A stretch of DNA of 64,000 nt, taken from positions 1 through 64,000 of the forward strand of contig NZ_LQAQ01000061.1 of assembly GCF_001583495.1 (NCBI RefSeq). Direction: 5' to 3'. The notes beneath the pieces are model-generated. The model had not been told where the DNA came from and did no database searches. It saw only the letters and a list, made by a program, of their open reading frames with translations. The position numbers and the translations under genes were made by a program. Positions 35,108 through 44,339 of the stretch are shown in pieces (within the stretch, counting starts at the first letter, position 1; each line of letters begins with the position of its first letter). Origin of the DNA: Flammeovirga sp. SJP92 (GTDB lineage: Bacteria > Bacteroidota > Bacteroidia > Cytophagales > Flammeovirgaceae).

Positions 35108-35845
35108 ATGTTGAACAAATTTGTTTGTATTTTTTTACTTTTTCTATTAACAAACAGCTGTATCAAAACACAAGTAACTGATACTTTATTATATACGATA
35201 CCTTTGGCAATTGATACTAAAATGGATCAAAAAATTCATTCAATTATCAAAAAAAAGGTAGCACAAGACAAATACTGGCAATCTATTGCTGATTTATCAG
35301 ATTCTGCTTTTGTTGAATTGATCAAAATGGACAGCATGTTTGTACTGGACATACGTTATGCTACTGATAACAATTTCACAAAAAAGGTCCTCTACCCTTG
35401 TTCTAAGGCAATGCTTCGTAAAAAAGTGGCCTTACAACTTATAAAGGTACAACATGAACTTCTTAAAAAGGGTTATAGAATAAAATTATTTGATTGTTAC
35501 CGTCCATTAAGTGTACAATGGAAGATGTGGGAAGTTTATCCTGACCGCCGCTATGTGGCTGACCCTAGAAAAGGCTCGTGGCACAACAGAGGTTCAGCGG
35601 TAGATTTAACACTTTGCACCATGGACGGCAAACAAGTAGAAATGGGCACTCCTTATGATTTTTTCGGTAAGGAAGCATGGCCTGCTTATAAGGATTTACC
35701 ACATAACGTCTTAGAAAACAGGCAATTATTGGCCGACACTATGTGGAAATACGGGTTTGGTCCTACTTCGACAGAATGGTGGCATTACTCTTATCGATTC
35801 ATGAATTTTGATGTATCTGACCATTCACTCAATTGTGGTGATTAA
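35108..35845 (+). CDS. VanX/DdpX-type D-Ala-D-Ala dipeptidase, lipoprotein
   Basis: A protein of 245 residues with a lipoprotein signal (LLTNSC, Cys18) and the peptidase M15D catalytic set: DIRYATDNNF at 81-90, FDCYRPLSVQ with Arg132, zinc ligands His159 and Asp166 in SWHNRGSAVDLT, and Glu223 and His226 in TEWWHYSY. Members split D-Ala-D-Ala. The VanX enzymes of glycopeptide resistance are cytoplasmic and lie with vanH and vanA; here the protein is exported and no van genes are present, so a DdpX-like role in peptidoglycan dipeptide recycling is more likely. The assignment to family is firm and the physiological role inferred. Confidence 0.87.
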   Translation: MLNKFVCIFLLFLLTNSCIKTQVTDTLLYTIPLAIDTKMDQKIHSIIKKKVAQDKYWQSIADLSDSAFVELIKMDSMFVLDIRYATDNNFTKKVLYPCSKAMLRKKVALQLIKVQHELLKKGYRIKLFDCYRPLSVQWKMWEVYPDRRYVADPRKGSWHNRGSAVDLTLCTMDGKQVEMGTPYDFFGKEAWPAYKDLPHNVLENRQLLADTMWKYGFGPTSTEWWHYSYRFMNFDVSDHSLNCGD

Positions 35846-35994
35846 TAAAAATATTAAAAAATACATAATAAGGTACTGGCTACTAATATTTTATGAAATA
35901 ATTTCATACATTGTTAAAACAAAAGATGAAGACTTTTAGTCGCTATCTTTTCTATAAATATTTTAACCATTAATCATGAACAATCGCTTCCAAC

Positions 35995-36402
35995 ATGATT
36001 GTATTTAAAAATGAATCAGCATTTGTGGAATGGAACACCCTCACAAATACTATAATTTGTAACTGGAAAGCTGTTACTAACTCGATGAAAATGGAAGAGG
36101 TAATTGAATCCATTGTAGAAATTCGGAACGAAAACAAAATTAAAAACTATGTATCCAATCGAAGTCACTTAAATTATTCCTGGTCAGGATTACCGGAATG
36201 GCATTTATTTTTTGATGCCGACTCTACATCCCTATTGAATTTTGAGGATGTTTATATTATTGACCCACATCTTAACACCAATGAACAGCTAAAAGATTCA
36301 CTTGAAACAATATCTGATAGCATAAGTAATCAATTTGAATATAAAACCTTCCGAAATTATAAAGTATATGAAAGCGTCGCTGAAGGTTATATTATTAAAT
36401 AA
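35995..36402 (+). CDS. Hypothetical protein, 135 residues
   Basis: I do not recognise this protein. It is small and soluble with no signal peptide or membrane segment, moderately acidic, with alternating short strands and helices: FVEWNTLTNTIICNW, then a helix MEEVIESIVEIRNE, then strand YVSNRSHLNYSW and a glycine-proline turn, and VYIIDPHLN. The layout resembles STAS/SpoIIAA-like folds, but no motif confirms that. It follows the dipeptidase gene by 149 bases on the same strand and ends in a strong bidirectional terminator, so it is probably a real expressed gene. Coding confidence comes from length, codon pattern and the terminator. Confidence 0.6.
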   Translation: MIVFKNESAFVEWNTLTNTIICNWKAVTNSMKMEEVIESIVEIRNENKIKNYVSNRSHLNYSWSGLPEWHLFFDADSTSLLNFEDVYIIDPHLNTNEQLKDSLETISDSISNQFEYKTFRNYKVYESVAEGYIIK

Positions 36403-36435
36403 CAAAAGGCCCACTCGACAAAGTGGGCCTTTTGT
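36403..36435. terminator. Bidirectional terminator between convergent genes
   Basis: Perfect stem of about 13-14 bp (AAAAGGCCCACT core, 36404-36415 with 36422-36433), loop of six. It begins directly at the stop codon of the plus-strand gene and is 15 bases from the ppk1 stop. Confidence 0.9.
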
Positions 36436-36449
36436 ATGCTAGAAATTTG

Positions 36450-38459
36450 CTACACTACATCCTCATTTTTCTCTTTTAAATAAAAATAAGTACGTTCCTG
36501 TGAGCTTTCTTGATGAGAATAATGGTTTAAATGCACATTGATCTGATCACCATCAATGATTCTTCCTTTCACATTATCTTCCCATTGTATTTGCATTATA
36601 TCTTTAATGATCTGGTAATTCTCTTTCTCCAACACCGGAGTTATAACTTCAATACGATGATCAATATTTCGAGTCATCCAATCTGCAGAACCAATATACA
36701 TTTTCTCATCTTCTCCTGATCCGAAAATATAAACCCTGGAATGCTCCAGAAAACGGTCAATGATGCTTATTACTTCAATATTTTCACTTTGACCTTCTAC
36801 ACCTGGAATCAAACAACAGATACCTCTCACAATTAAGCGTATCTTCACACCTGCATTACTTGCCTTGTATAAATGCTTGATCAGTTTCGTATCTTCAATG
36901 CTATTGAGCTTTAAGAACACCCTTCCTTCTCCCCCATTCTTTGCTTTCTTCATTTCTCTATCAAGAAGTTGATCAAAAGTTGCTCTTGATGTAAATGGAG
37001 AAACTAGCAAATGCTTCACTTTTGGTACTATTAGGTCTCCTTCCAGCACTCTAAAAACTTGATGTACTTCTTGTGCTAAATTTACGTCAGCTGTCAGCAA
37101 ACCAAAATCGGTATAAATTGATGCAGTTCTTTCATTGAAATTCCCAGTGCCGATATAGGCAAAACACTCATTGGTTGCTTCTTTTTCGATGTACATTATT
37201 TTGGAATGCACCTTAATACCCGGATAGCTGTAACGTACATTTGCTCCAGCATCTTCCAATCTTTTACCCCACTTTATATTATTCTCTTCATCAAATCGAG
37301 CTTTCGTTTCAATGAATACGAATACTTTTTTACCATTCTCTACTGCTCTAAGCAACGCTTTCGCAATTTTGGAATCCGAAGACACTCTATATAAAGTAAT
37401 CTTTATTGTGGTCACATCCTTATCTTCAGATGCTTCTTCGATCCACTTCAAAATGCCATTATAAGACTCAAATGGAAAATGTAATATCCGCTCCTTCTCT
37501 TTAACCACTGAAAACAGCGGTTTATCAGTTTTGATAAATTTAGGATCAATAGGCGGAAGTTTCTTATTTTCCAGTTGTTCACCAATAGGATTAGGAAAGC
37601 CAAAGAAGTCTTTCATTTTATGATATACACCACCATAAACAATATCAGTATCATTGATATCCAAAACAGTCTGTAATTGTGTATCTGTTTCTTTATCCAC
37701 TTTTGCATCAATCAAAGCCCTTGTAATCTGCCCTACATTACGGTTAGACAATGAACTTTTGATTTTTTCTAATAAGTTGCCTGAATATTCGTCTTTAATG
37801 TATAATTCTGCGTCTCTTGAGATTTTAAGCTCATAGAAAGTCTTGTGGTATTTTTCTTCAAGGTATACTTTCAAAATATCATCAATGTAAGCAATCTTAT
37901 GGCCTTCTGCTGTAGGAAGTTCAATAAATCTATTTCCCTCAGGCACCTGCACACAAATAATCCCTCCACCTGTTTTTGCTGTAATCAGGTATAATTTTTC
38001 ATTCTCAATGAAAAGGCATTCTTCTTCAGATGAAAAATCTTCTTTTATCGCTAAGGGTTCTGAAAGTTTATTGCTAATATAATCAATGGCAAATTCTTTA
38101 TACCCATCACTTATTTCTACCGCAGATACAATATGAATTCCTAGAGCATTTAATTCAGGAGTTATTTCATTTCTGAAAATACGACCCAGTAATTCTCCTT
38201 GTCTATCTACTTCTTTCTTTATTTCCTTTAATAGCCTGTTTGGCTTTGTAATCAGTTTCTTTCTTAATTCTTTATCTAGATGTTTAATTTGACGGATATC
38301 TGATACTCTCACCTTAAAAAATTCATCAAGATTTGAGGAGTAAATCGCTAAAAATTTAATTCTTTCATACAGTGGATTTCTTTTATCTTGAGCTTCTTGC
38401 AAAACTCTTTCATTAAAACGAAGCCATGATAAGTCGCGATTAAAAAAAGTATATTTCAT
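36450..38459 (-). CDS. ppk1: Polyphosphate kinase 1
   Basis: A protein of 669 residues, full length for Ppk1. It makes long-chain inorganic polyphosphate from ATP at the inner face of the membrane. The N domain opens FFNRDLSWLRFNERVL; the head domain is followed by two phospholipase D-like C domains. The phosphorylated histidine is His418 in IKVHSKIMY, with the second conserved His573 in LEHSRVYIFG; Arg358 in TLYRVS and the ARFDEENNIKW segment (387-397) are conserved around the ATP site. No exopolyphosphatase gene is next to it. It stands alone, sharing a bidirectional terminator with the small gene before it. Confidence 0.95.
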   Translation of the reverse strand: MKYTFFNRDLSWLRFNERVLQEAQDKRNPLYERIKFLAIYSSNLDEFFKVRVSDIRQIKHLDKELRKKLITKPNRLLKEIKKEVDRQGELLGRIFRNEITPELNALGIHIVSAVEISDGYKEFAIDYISNKLSEPLAIKEDFSSEEECLFIENEKLYLITAKTGGGIICVQVPEGNRFIELPTAEGHKIAYIDDILKVYLEEKYHKTFYELKISRDAELYIKDEYSGNLLEKIKSSLSNRNVGQITRALIDAKVDKETDTQLQTVLDINDTDIVYGGVYHKMKDFFGFPNPIGEQLENKKLPPIDPKFIKTDKPLFSVVKEKERILHFPFESYNGILKWIEEASEDKDVTTIKITLYRVSSDSKIAKALLRAVENGKKVFVFIETKARFDEENNIKWGKRLEDAGANVRYSYPGIKVHSKIMYIEKEATNECFAYIGTGNFNERTASIYTDFGLLTADVNLAQEVHQVFRVLEGDLIVPKVKHLLVSPFTSRATFDQLLDREMKKAKNGGEGRVFLKLNSIEDTKLIKHLYKASNAGVKIRLIVRGICCLIPGVEGQSENIEVISIIDRFLEHSRVYIFGSGEDEKMYIGSADWMTRNIDHRIEVITPVLEKENYQIIKDIMQIQWEDNVKGRIIDGDQINVHLNHYSHQESSQERTYFYLKEKNEDVV

Positions 38460-38597
38460 AGTTTATTTATCTCTATTGTAAGTTCAAAAGCAATATTAAA
38501 CCATATACGGAAAATGTCCTCATTTTGATGATTACAAAAGAGTTAAAATATTTAATAGCACACTAAAAATGAGCCTTTACATTGGAATTCATCTCAA

Positions 38598-38638
38598 TAA
38601 AAAAGGTTTCAACCTCCACCTAGGAAATTGAAACCTTT
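38598..38638 (-). terminator. Terminator of the chalcone-isomerase-fold gene
   Basis: Perfect 11-bp stem AAAGGTTTCAA (38602-38612) with 38628-38638; minus strand continues TTTTTT. Confidence 0.82.
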
Positions 38639-38652
38639 AAATGACATCAGTT

Positions 38653-38707
38653 AGAGTATGTCTAGCTAATATATTTTATCAAAAGAGATATGTTTCAAAC
38701 ATGCTCT
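38653..38707. repeat. Imperfect inverted repeat of the AGAGYATGTC family
   Basis: AGAGTATGTC (38653-38662) pairs with AACATGCTCT (38698-38707) except at one end base and one G-T. Related arms occur at 51534-51587, and the right arm with its flanks (18 identical bases) recurs at 54937-54954. It lies between a stop codon and a terminator, i.e. in a 3' untranslated region. Confidence 0.5.
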
Positions 38708-38722
38708 TATACTTCTGATGAA

Positions 38723-39292
38723 TTATGATTTAGCACCTAACATTAAGTTTTTCAACTTTTTGTCTGCTGGCTTGTTGCCTAACCAAATTCCAAAAAGTGC
38801 TCTTTGGAATTCTGCACCAGTAACAGTAGTTAATAATTTACCGTTTTTATATGCTTTTAATTCTTGACCTGAAGTAACAAATTTAAAGATGTCACCCACT
38901 TCAATCTCCTCACCGAATACAGCGATAAAACTATCGATTTCGGACTGTAAACTAGAAGTGTCTCCACCTAAAGAGTTTTTAAACCCAGCTCTTACAGTTT
39001 CCTCCATCTTTTCTGCAGTGATCAAACTTGAGATAATATCAAGCTGGATCATTTTCATGTCACTACTGTATAAGATTTTGTTCGCATCTGATGATTTTCC
39101 AGGTAAATAAAGACTTCCCACATACAATGATAAGAAGTACTTTGATCTTACTCCTGCACCATTGAGTTGAAGTTGAGTTCCGTCTTCCTGCACTGAGTTT
39201 TGAAGAACTACATCTGAAATCTCTGTTGTTTGTGCACTGACAGTTACCACTGACATAACTGTAAGTAGAAATGCGATAAATGCTCTTTTCAT
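38723..39292 (-). CDS. Periplasmic chalcone-isomerase-fold protein
   Basis: A protein of 189 residues with a Sec signal peptide (1-20, cleavage after VSAQ). The mature part matches the bacterial chalcone isomerase-like family (Chalcone_3): LNGAGVRSKYFLSLYVGSLYLPG, KMIQLDIISSLITAEKM, FKNSL, then FKAYKNGKLL...FQRALFGIWLGNKPADKKLKNLMLG in overlapping segments. Members are common in Proteobacteria and Bacteroidetes and are thought to bind small hydrophobic ligands; no isomerase activity is implied, because flavonoid substrates are not expected here. The gene is monocistronic with a terminator 85 bases downstream and an unusual inverted repeat in between. Confidence 0.8.
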   Translation of the reverse strand: MKRAFIAFLLTVMSVVTVSAQTTEISDVVLQNSVQEDGTQLQLNGAGVRSKYFLSLYVGSLYLPGKSSDANKILYSSDMKMIQLDIISSLITAEKMEETVRAGFKNSLGGDTSSLQSEIDSFIAVFGEEIEVGDIFKFVTSGQELKAYKNGKLLTTVTGAEFQRALFGIWLGNKPADKKLKNLMLGAKS

Positions 39293-39408
39293 CTTATTTA
39301 ATTCTATAAAGTGTGTTTAAAGGTTTCGAAGGTGCGCTTTTTTTTAGCCACCACAAAGTTTTGTCTTTGAAAGATAACAAAAATTTATTTATGAATAAAC
39401 GTTCACGT

Positions 39409-42400
39409 TTAAACTCTTATTGTATCCTTATTCGCTAATTTTATTTCTATCCATTTCACAAAACGATCCAATAGCTTGTAATACAAGGCTATGAAGAGCA
39501 AAATATACATTACCCAAAGGATGACGATGTTGAACCAGAAGGTCTTATGAAGGTTGCCCATAAAATGCTTCTGAGGTGCAAAAAAGTGCGTTCTGAAATC
39601 AAAAGGACCTTTCGCTTCATTGGGTGCGTGGTAGATTGGATAAATTCGTTGCACAAGTTTAGAACCGTATTCTACAATTCTCTTTTCTGCAATTATATTT
39701 TTTACAAATTCTGTGACTTTATCATTAGTATAGGTATCTCTCAGATCAAGGTACTTTTCTTTACCATACTTATCCAATAAATCTTGTACTTTTTCTTCCT
39801 TCTTTTTCTTCCAATAGATATAAGCCATGTTAACATGTTCTCTTGCATCTAAGAAGAATTGATGAAGTTTATTAGCATCTGCTAAAGTGAAATCATTGGG
39901 ATCAAAATCGATTTTAAAATCCATTTCAGCTCCATACTCATCTTCATTTTCGAAGTTTTTACATTCATGGGCTAACAGTACAAGGTTATCTTCAAACTTA
40001 GAGCGTGTAATTTTATCCTCTTCTTTATTGTGAAGATACAACTTGCAGTCCTCCAATTTACTAATTAAAGTGGGAATATAATACGTCCTTAAATAATCTG
40101 CAGAGTGAATTTCAGTATCTAACGTGAAGAAATGTTTTTCAAATAAGTTATCAGAAAACTGTTCCACCATTAATCCTTCAAAGGCCCATCTTGAAGCCAT
40201 CAATTCACCCACCATGGGAACTTTACCTTCCTGATTTTTGAAGACAGGGTTAATGTTAGCATACTGCACAACCACCCCACCCAAAAGTAATTGAGGAATC
40301 AAGATAATTGGAATCAGAATATAAACCGTTGCCACAGATTTAAATGCACTGGAAACATTCAATCCAATCATATTGGCCACACAAGCAGTGGAGAAAAGCA
40401 TAACGAAATACTCCAGATACATTGACCCTATGCCCATGATGGTATTGCCAATCAATACAAAAACTAATACTTGAATTGCTGACATTCCTGAAAGAATAGC
40501 CATTTTAGAACATAAATAGGATATCCTACTCAGTGATAAGTAAACTTCCCTTTTCCGTATTTTCCGGTCTTTAATAAGTTCTTCCGCACTGATCATCAAA
40601 CCGAGGAAGAGAGCGACAATAACTGCCATAAAGATATAGGAAGGCATGTTCATGTTCTCTCTGAATACATAATCTACCCTATTACCTAATTCATCTAAAT
40701 GATAAAAATAAACTATCAGTGACAGCATCAAGGCCAACAACGGTGCTTGCAGTAAATTGACCACCAAATACTGTTTATTATTAAGTTTTGTATTCAAATC
40801 CCTTAAAACAAAGATTCTGAATTGCTTTATTTTTGAAGGAAGATCTAACACACTTTTAGGTGGCTCTTTGACAGTATCAATCTTAGGAACCTTTACATAT
40901 TCTTTATAGCGTTCAAACCAATGTTCCGGCTTCCACTTTCTCTTTCTAGTCCTTCTACCATATTCATCCAATACTTTGGATTCAATGATTTCAAAAACCT
41001 CTTCAGAATCCACATTACCACATCGCGTACACTCACTTTCAACATCTGCATACATGGCTTCTTCTTTGAAATAACTTACCGCAGTAATCGGATTTCCGTA
41101 GTAAACAGGGTATCCACCAACATCCAACACCAACAATTTATCAAACATCTTATAAATATCTGATGAAGGCTGATGAATGACTACAAAGATCAACTTCCCA
41201 CGGTTTGTCAACTGACGCAAGAGATCAATAACGTTTTCTGAATCTTGAGATGAAAGCCCTGAAGTAGGTTCATCTACAAAAAGTACACTCGGTTCCCTGA
41301 GCAGTTCAAGACCAATATTCAATCGTTTGCGCTGTCCTCCACTGATAGTTTTCTCCAGTGGGTTACCAACTTTAAGGTCTTTTACGGCATACAAACCCAA
41401 GTTCTCAATTGTTCTCATGATGATTTTTTCTACTTCATCATGATCAGAATGAGCAAAACTTAGCTTAGCTGCATAATATAAATTCTCGTATACAGTTAAT
41501 TCTTCTATCAAAAGGTCGTCTTGAGGCACATACCCCAATACACCTTTCACTTCTTCGGGACTGTTGTGAATATCAATACCATTGATCAATACTTCCCCGT
41601 ATTTAGGTTTATGTGTACCATTCAATACATTGAGCAAAGTAGACTTCCCTGATCCACTAGCCCCCATCAGAGCCACCATGTTTCCTCCTTCCTCTATGAC
41701 GTCAATATCATGCAGACCTTGCTTTTTCCCGAAGTAGTAATTGATTTTCTTAGCTTCAAATGAAATAGGGTCTGTTGACTCACTGCCAATAAAAATGGCG
41801 GCAATCTCAGAATGATAAAGGTTCACTGAACCACTTTTAGGAGTATTAATACGGATCACACCACCCACATCTAGCGGATAGGCTCTTCCTGTCTGCATTC
41901 TTTCTCCGTTAATCACAAAAATTTGACCTTTCTTAGTCGTTTTCACGAAGTACATTCTTGCCAAAGGCATGTAAAGTACAGCCAAAGGAACATCTACATC
42001 TCTTCTGTAAAGATGCTTTCCTTCTGTTTTAAAATCTTTATCATTGGTAATAGTCAAACAACCTTCTATCTCAGAGAGTTTATGTACATCGTTCGTATTC
42101 ATAAACTTCTGCATTCTATCCAGCCTGTTAAAGTCAAGGTTGAATGCGTCGCAGATCACTCTCATGATTGCCTGTTCTTCTTCAGAGAATACTCCATTGG
42201 AATAAGCCAGTTCCAATAAGTCTATGACCATTACAATACGTTGCCTCAGAGTAAGATCTCTAGCCGCCGAAAGTGCAATTGATCGTATCAACTCTTCATC
42301 GACATTCTGTCTTGCTTGCAGTTCAAATATTTCAACGTATGTATTGGTATTACTCTCGTGAAGTGTATTTTTTAAGTATTCCTCTAAAATCTCCAGTGCT

Positions 42401-42474
42401 TCATCAATAGATCCGTCAGCACAGGCCATGATTGCAAAGAGTTTGGTAAGAGATTTTAATACTTTTTCGTTCAT
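39409..42474 (-). CDS. TerB-like/FHA-like domain fused to an ABCG-type ABC transporter
   Basis: A protein of 1021 residues. The N-terminus (1-130) resembles a TerB-like helical domain, with two acidic repeats ACADGSIDEALEILEE and YSNGVFSEEEQAIMRVICDAF. Residues about 165-232 look FHA-like (QTGRAYPLDVGGVIRIN). The ABC domain has Walker A GASGSGKST (271-279), signature ISGGQRKRL (377-385) and Walker B VLFVDEPTSGL (397-407), with the ABCG-style TSGLSSQDS. An ABC2-type membrane region with about six helices follows, interrupted by a long charged insert. The frame can be read from a TTG at 42573, but that start lies inside the terminator hairpin of the neighbouring gene, so ATG at 42474 is used. 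Substrate unknown; probably a homodimeric exporter. Confidence 0.82.
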   Translation of the reverse strand: MNEKVLKSLTKLFAIMACADGSIDEALEILEEYLKNTLHESNTNTYVEIFELQARQNVDEELIRSIALSAARDLTLRQRIVMVIDLLELAYSNGVFSEEEQAIMRVICDAFNLDFNRLDRMQKFMNTNDVHKLSEIEGCLTITNDKDFKTEGKHLYRRDVDVPLAVLYMPLARMYFVKTTKKGQIFVINGERMQTGRAYPLDVGGVIRINTPKSGSVNLYHSEIAAIFIGSESTDPISFEAKKINYYFGKKQGLHDIDVIEEGGNMVALMGASGSGKSTLLNVLNGTHKPKYGEVLINGIDIHNSPEEVKGVLGYVPQDDLLIEELTVYENLYYAAKLSFAHSDHDEVEKIIMRTIENLGLYAVKDLKVGNPLEKTISGGQRKRLNIGLELLREPSVLFVDEPTSGLSSQDSENVIDLLRQLTNRGKLIFVVIHQPSSDIYKMFDKLLVLDVGGYPVYYGNPITAVSYFKEEAMYADVESECTRCGNVDSEEVFEIIESKVLDEYGRRTRKRKWKPEHWFERYKEYVKVPKIDTVKEPPKSVLDLPSKIKQFRIFVLRDLNTKLNNKQYLVVNLLQAPLLALMLSLIVYFYHLDELGNRVDYVFRENMNMPSYIFMAVIVALFLGLMISAEELIKDRKIRKREVYLSLSRISYLCSKMAILSGMSAIQVLVFVLIGNTIMGIGSMYLEYFVMLFSTACVANMIGLNVSSAFKSVATVYILIPIILIPQLLLGGVVVQYANINPVFKNQEGKVPMVGELMASRWAFEGLMVEQFSDNLFEKHFFTLDTEIHSADYLRTYYIPTLISKLEDCKLYLHNKEEDKITRSKFEDNLVLLAHECKNFENEDEYGAEMDFKIDFDPNDFTLADANKLHQFFLDAREHVNMAYIYWKKKKEEKVQDLLDKYGKEKYLDLRDTYTNDKVTEFVKNIIAEKRIVEYGSKLVQRIYPIYHAPNEAKGPFDFRTHFFAPQKHFMGNLHKTFWFNIVILWVMYILLFIALYYKLLDRFVKWIEIKLANKDTIRV

Positions 42475-42551
42475 AAGTAAGATTGTTTCGTAAAGCTGAA
42501 ATAGGATGCTTACGTCGTCATTCAGTTGTTGTAATAGTATTATAAAGAAAC

Positions 42552-42583
42552 AAAAAAAGTCCTGTGTTTTCAAACACAGGACT
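42552..42583 (-). terminator. Terminator of the lipoprotein gene
   Basis: Perfect 12-bp stem AGTCCTGTGTTT (42558-42569) with 42572-42583 and a minus-strand T run. It separates the lipoprotein gene from the ABC transporter gene. Confidence 0.85.
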
Positions 42584-42608
42584 CTTAAATCTATAGGATT
42601 CTAAAAAA

Positions 42609-43520
42609 CTATTCAGAAACCGTCATTGTTCTTAATTTTTCAACAATCACTGAAATACCTTTAAGATCGTCAGCTTTTAACTGATATCCACCTTTGTTGT
42701 CTTTCAATTTTTCATCGAAGTTAAGCTTGTCATATTCTGCTTGTAATGCTTTGAATGACTTTGCATATTCTACTGCTTTGTCACTACCATTTTGCAATGG
42801 TGCTAAGATCTCAACGATAGCGTCAATTGACGAACGTTGTTTAGCAATAGAAGACATTAAGTCTACTAATAATGCATCTCTAGCCGCTTCAGGAAGATCC
42901 GCCGGAGCGTTATGTACCAAACCTAATGAAATGTGTAAAGCTTCTAAAGTTGTACCTGTCACGATTAACGCTGCAACGTCATACTGTGAATTAGTATTTA
43001 AGAATTGCTTTACTTTTCCTTCTGATGCTGAAATTACTTTCAACATTGCTTCTTTATCTGATAAAGATTTCTCTAACTTTTCGCTTAAGTCTTCACCCAT
43101 TGCTTGTGAGATACCTAATTTATCAGATAATGTTTTAGCTGTTGTAAAGTAATCAATTGCTTCTTGTGCTTTACCAAAAGCTGATAAATAAGCAATATCA
43201 GAGATATAAACACCAAAGTTTAATGCTGAAGAGGCTTCAGTTAGTGTGTAAGATGTTGCACTCTCTCTTTTATTTAAAAGAGTAGCATCAAACTCAGCAC
43301 CACTTCTTTCTAATAATACAGGAATTGCTGTTGGCTCAGGAGCATTGTTAAGAATAAGATTGAAGTCAGCTTTTGTAGCTTTTTGAGCTGCGATTTCTTT
43401 CTTTGCTTCTTCTTTACTCTGTGCAGTTTCAGATGAACCACCACACGCTACAAGAGAAGTTGCTAAACCACATGCTAAAGCTACTTTCCCTAATTGCTTG
43501 AATTGTGAGCTGAATGTCAT
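42609..43520 (-). CDS. Hypothetical lipoprotein, 303 residues
   Basis: The signal MTFSSQFKQLGKVALACGLATSLVAC carries a lipobox (SLVAC, Cys26) followed by GGSSETAQSKEE, a flexible linker. The rest is almost wholly helical and rich in Ala, Leu, Glu and Lys, with the better conserved-looking stretch LNFGVYISDIAYLSAFGKAQEAIDYFTTAKTLSDKLGI in overlapping segments. This is a pattern I know only from Bacteroidetes proteins of unknown function. No catalytic motif is seen. It has no coding neighbour in an operon: a strong terminator follows it and the upstream gene is divergent. A structural or binding role at the outer or inner membrane leaflet is the most that can be said. Confidence 0.78.
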   Translation of the reverse strand: MTFSSQFKQLGKVALACGLATSLVACGGSSETAQSKEEAKKEIAAQKATKADFNLILNNAPEPTAIPVLLERSGAEFDATLLNKRESATSYTLTEASSALNFGVYISDIAYLSAFGKAQEAIDYFTTAKTLSDKLGISQAMGEDLSEKLEKSLSDKEAMLKVISASEGKVKQFLNTNSQYDVAALIVTGTTLEALHISLGLVHNAPADLPEAARDALLVDLMSSIAKQRSSIDAIVEILAPLQNGSDKAVEYAKSFKALQAEYDKLNFDEKLKDNKGGYQLKADDLKGISVIVEKLRTMTVSE

Positions 43521-43644
43521 AATTTATAAAGTTCGATCAGGTTTGTCTAAAAAATATTATGCTCAAAAATAATTGTAAATATTATATATCAAAAAAATTA
43601 AACATAATTCATTGATAAAAAAATTATTTTAAATCAAATGATCT

Positions 43645-43652
43645 TATCTTTG
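43645..43652 (+). promoter_or_regulatory. Promoter -7 element placed at the start codon
   Basis: TATCTTTG matches TAnnTTTG exactly, but the ATG at 43657 follows only four bases later, where transcription itself would begin. This would give a leaderless or nearly leaderless message. Confidence 0.45.
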
Positions 43653-43656
43653 CCTT

Positions 43657-44229
43657 ATGGAAAACGAACTAGGTTTTATCTCACAGATGTTTGATACTTT
43701 ATATCTGTTTCCCGAAGAGCTGGAAGATATAGAGATCCCTGAGGAAGAGCTTGAAAAGGAAGAGGAGAAGGTAGAAGAAAAGGCTTCTGAAACAGAAAAA
43801 ACTCCAGCAATCACTCCTAAAAAAGTGATTCGAAAACAACTTCCTACTGATTACTATGGTGAAAATAAAAGACATATCGTCATTTTTATTGAGCATAGTG
43901 GTGTTGATATTTTTAGAAGTAAAGAGTTTCAATTGTTATTAAAAATATTGGGAGCTTTACAGCTTACACTTCAAGAAGTGGCAGTCATCAATGTTTTAGA
44001 ACAGAAAGAAAATCTAGAAGCATTGGTTAATAAACTGCAACCTCAATATTTCCTGTATTTTGTCAATCACAATGAAAGTCCACTTTCTAATGAAAAAATA
44101 GCAAAATACATCCCTACGGAAATTGACGGTCATCAAGCTGTGGCGGCGGACGGGCTGACAAAACTCCTATTGGATGTGGATAAGAAAAGGGAATTATGGA
44201 TGGCCTTGAAAATTTTATTCGAGTTATAA
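43657..44229 (+). CDS. Hypothetical acidic protein, 190 residues
   Basis: A soluble protein with an acidic low-complexity N-terminal third (EELEDIEIPEEELEKEEEKVEEKASE in overlapping segments), then a compact alpha/beta domain: HIVIFIEHSGVDIFRSKEFQLLLKIL, LQEVAVINVLEQKENLEALVNKL, QYFLYFVNH, and DGHQAVAADGLTKLLLDVDKKRELWMALKILF at the end (quoted in part). The layout recalls the psi-subunit-like proteins sometimes annotated in Bacteroidetes as DNA polymerase III components, but the match is by eye and weak. No signal peptide. It is divergent from the lipoprotein gene and ends in a 17-bp terminator shared with nuoH. Function should be treated as unknown. Confidence 0.6.
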   Translation: MENELGFISQMFDTLYLFPEELEDIEIPEEELEKEEEKVEEKASETEKTPAITPKKVIRKQLPTDYYGENKRHIVIFIEHSGVDIFRSKEFQLLLKILGALQLTLQEVAVINVLEQKENLEALVNKLQPQYFLYFVNHNESPLSNEKIAKYIPTEIDGHQAVAADGLTKLLLDVDKKRELWMALKILFEL

Positions 44230-44248
44230 TTTCCATCCTTTTAAATAC

Positions 44249-44293
44249 AAAAAGTCCTATTTACAAATTAAGAAAATGTAAATAGGACTTTTT
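44249..44293. terminator. Bidirectional terminator between convergent genes
   Basis: Perfect 17-bp stem (AAAAAGTCCTATTTACA, 44249-44265, with 44277-44293), loop of 11; T-rich on both sides. Confidence 0.9.
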
Positions 44294-44339
44294 ATTTATT
44301 ATTCTAACAAGTGAAGCTGAAGGCTTCTATTTGATTGGA

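Noticed and set aside
35108-35845. Vancomycin-resistance vanX
   Set aside because: The protein is a predicted lipoprotein and there are no vanH, vanA or vanRS genes nearby.
38698-38707. AAACATGC sequences (also at 54941) as DeoR operator units
   Set aside because: They are single copies without 10-bp register and are better explained as arms of the AGAGYATGTC hairpin family.
42475-42573. Upstream TTG start for the ABC transporter
   Set aside because: It falls in the terminator hairpin of the preceding gene.
42694-43152. Plus-strand frame of 152 codons
   Set aside because: It is the antisense shadow of the lipoprotein gene, which has a proper signal, lipobox and terminator.
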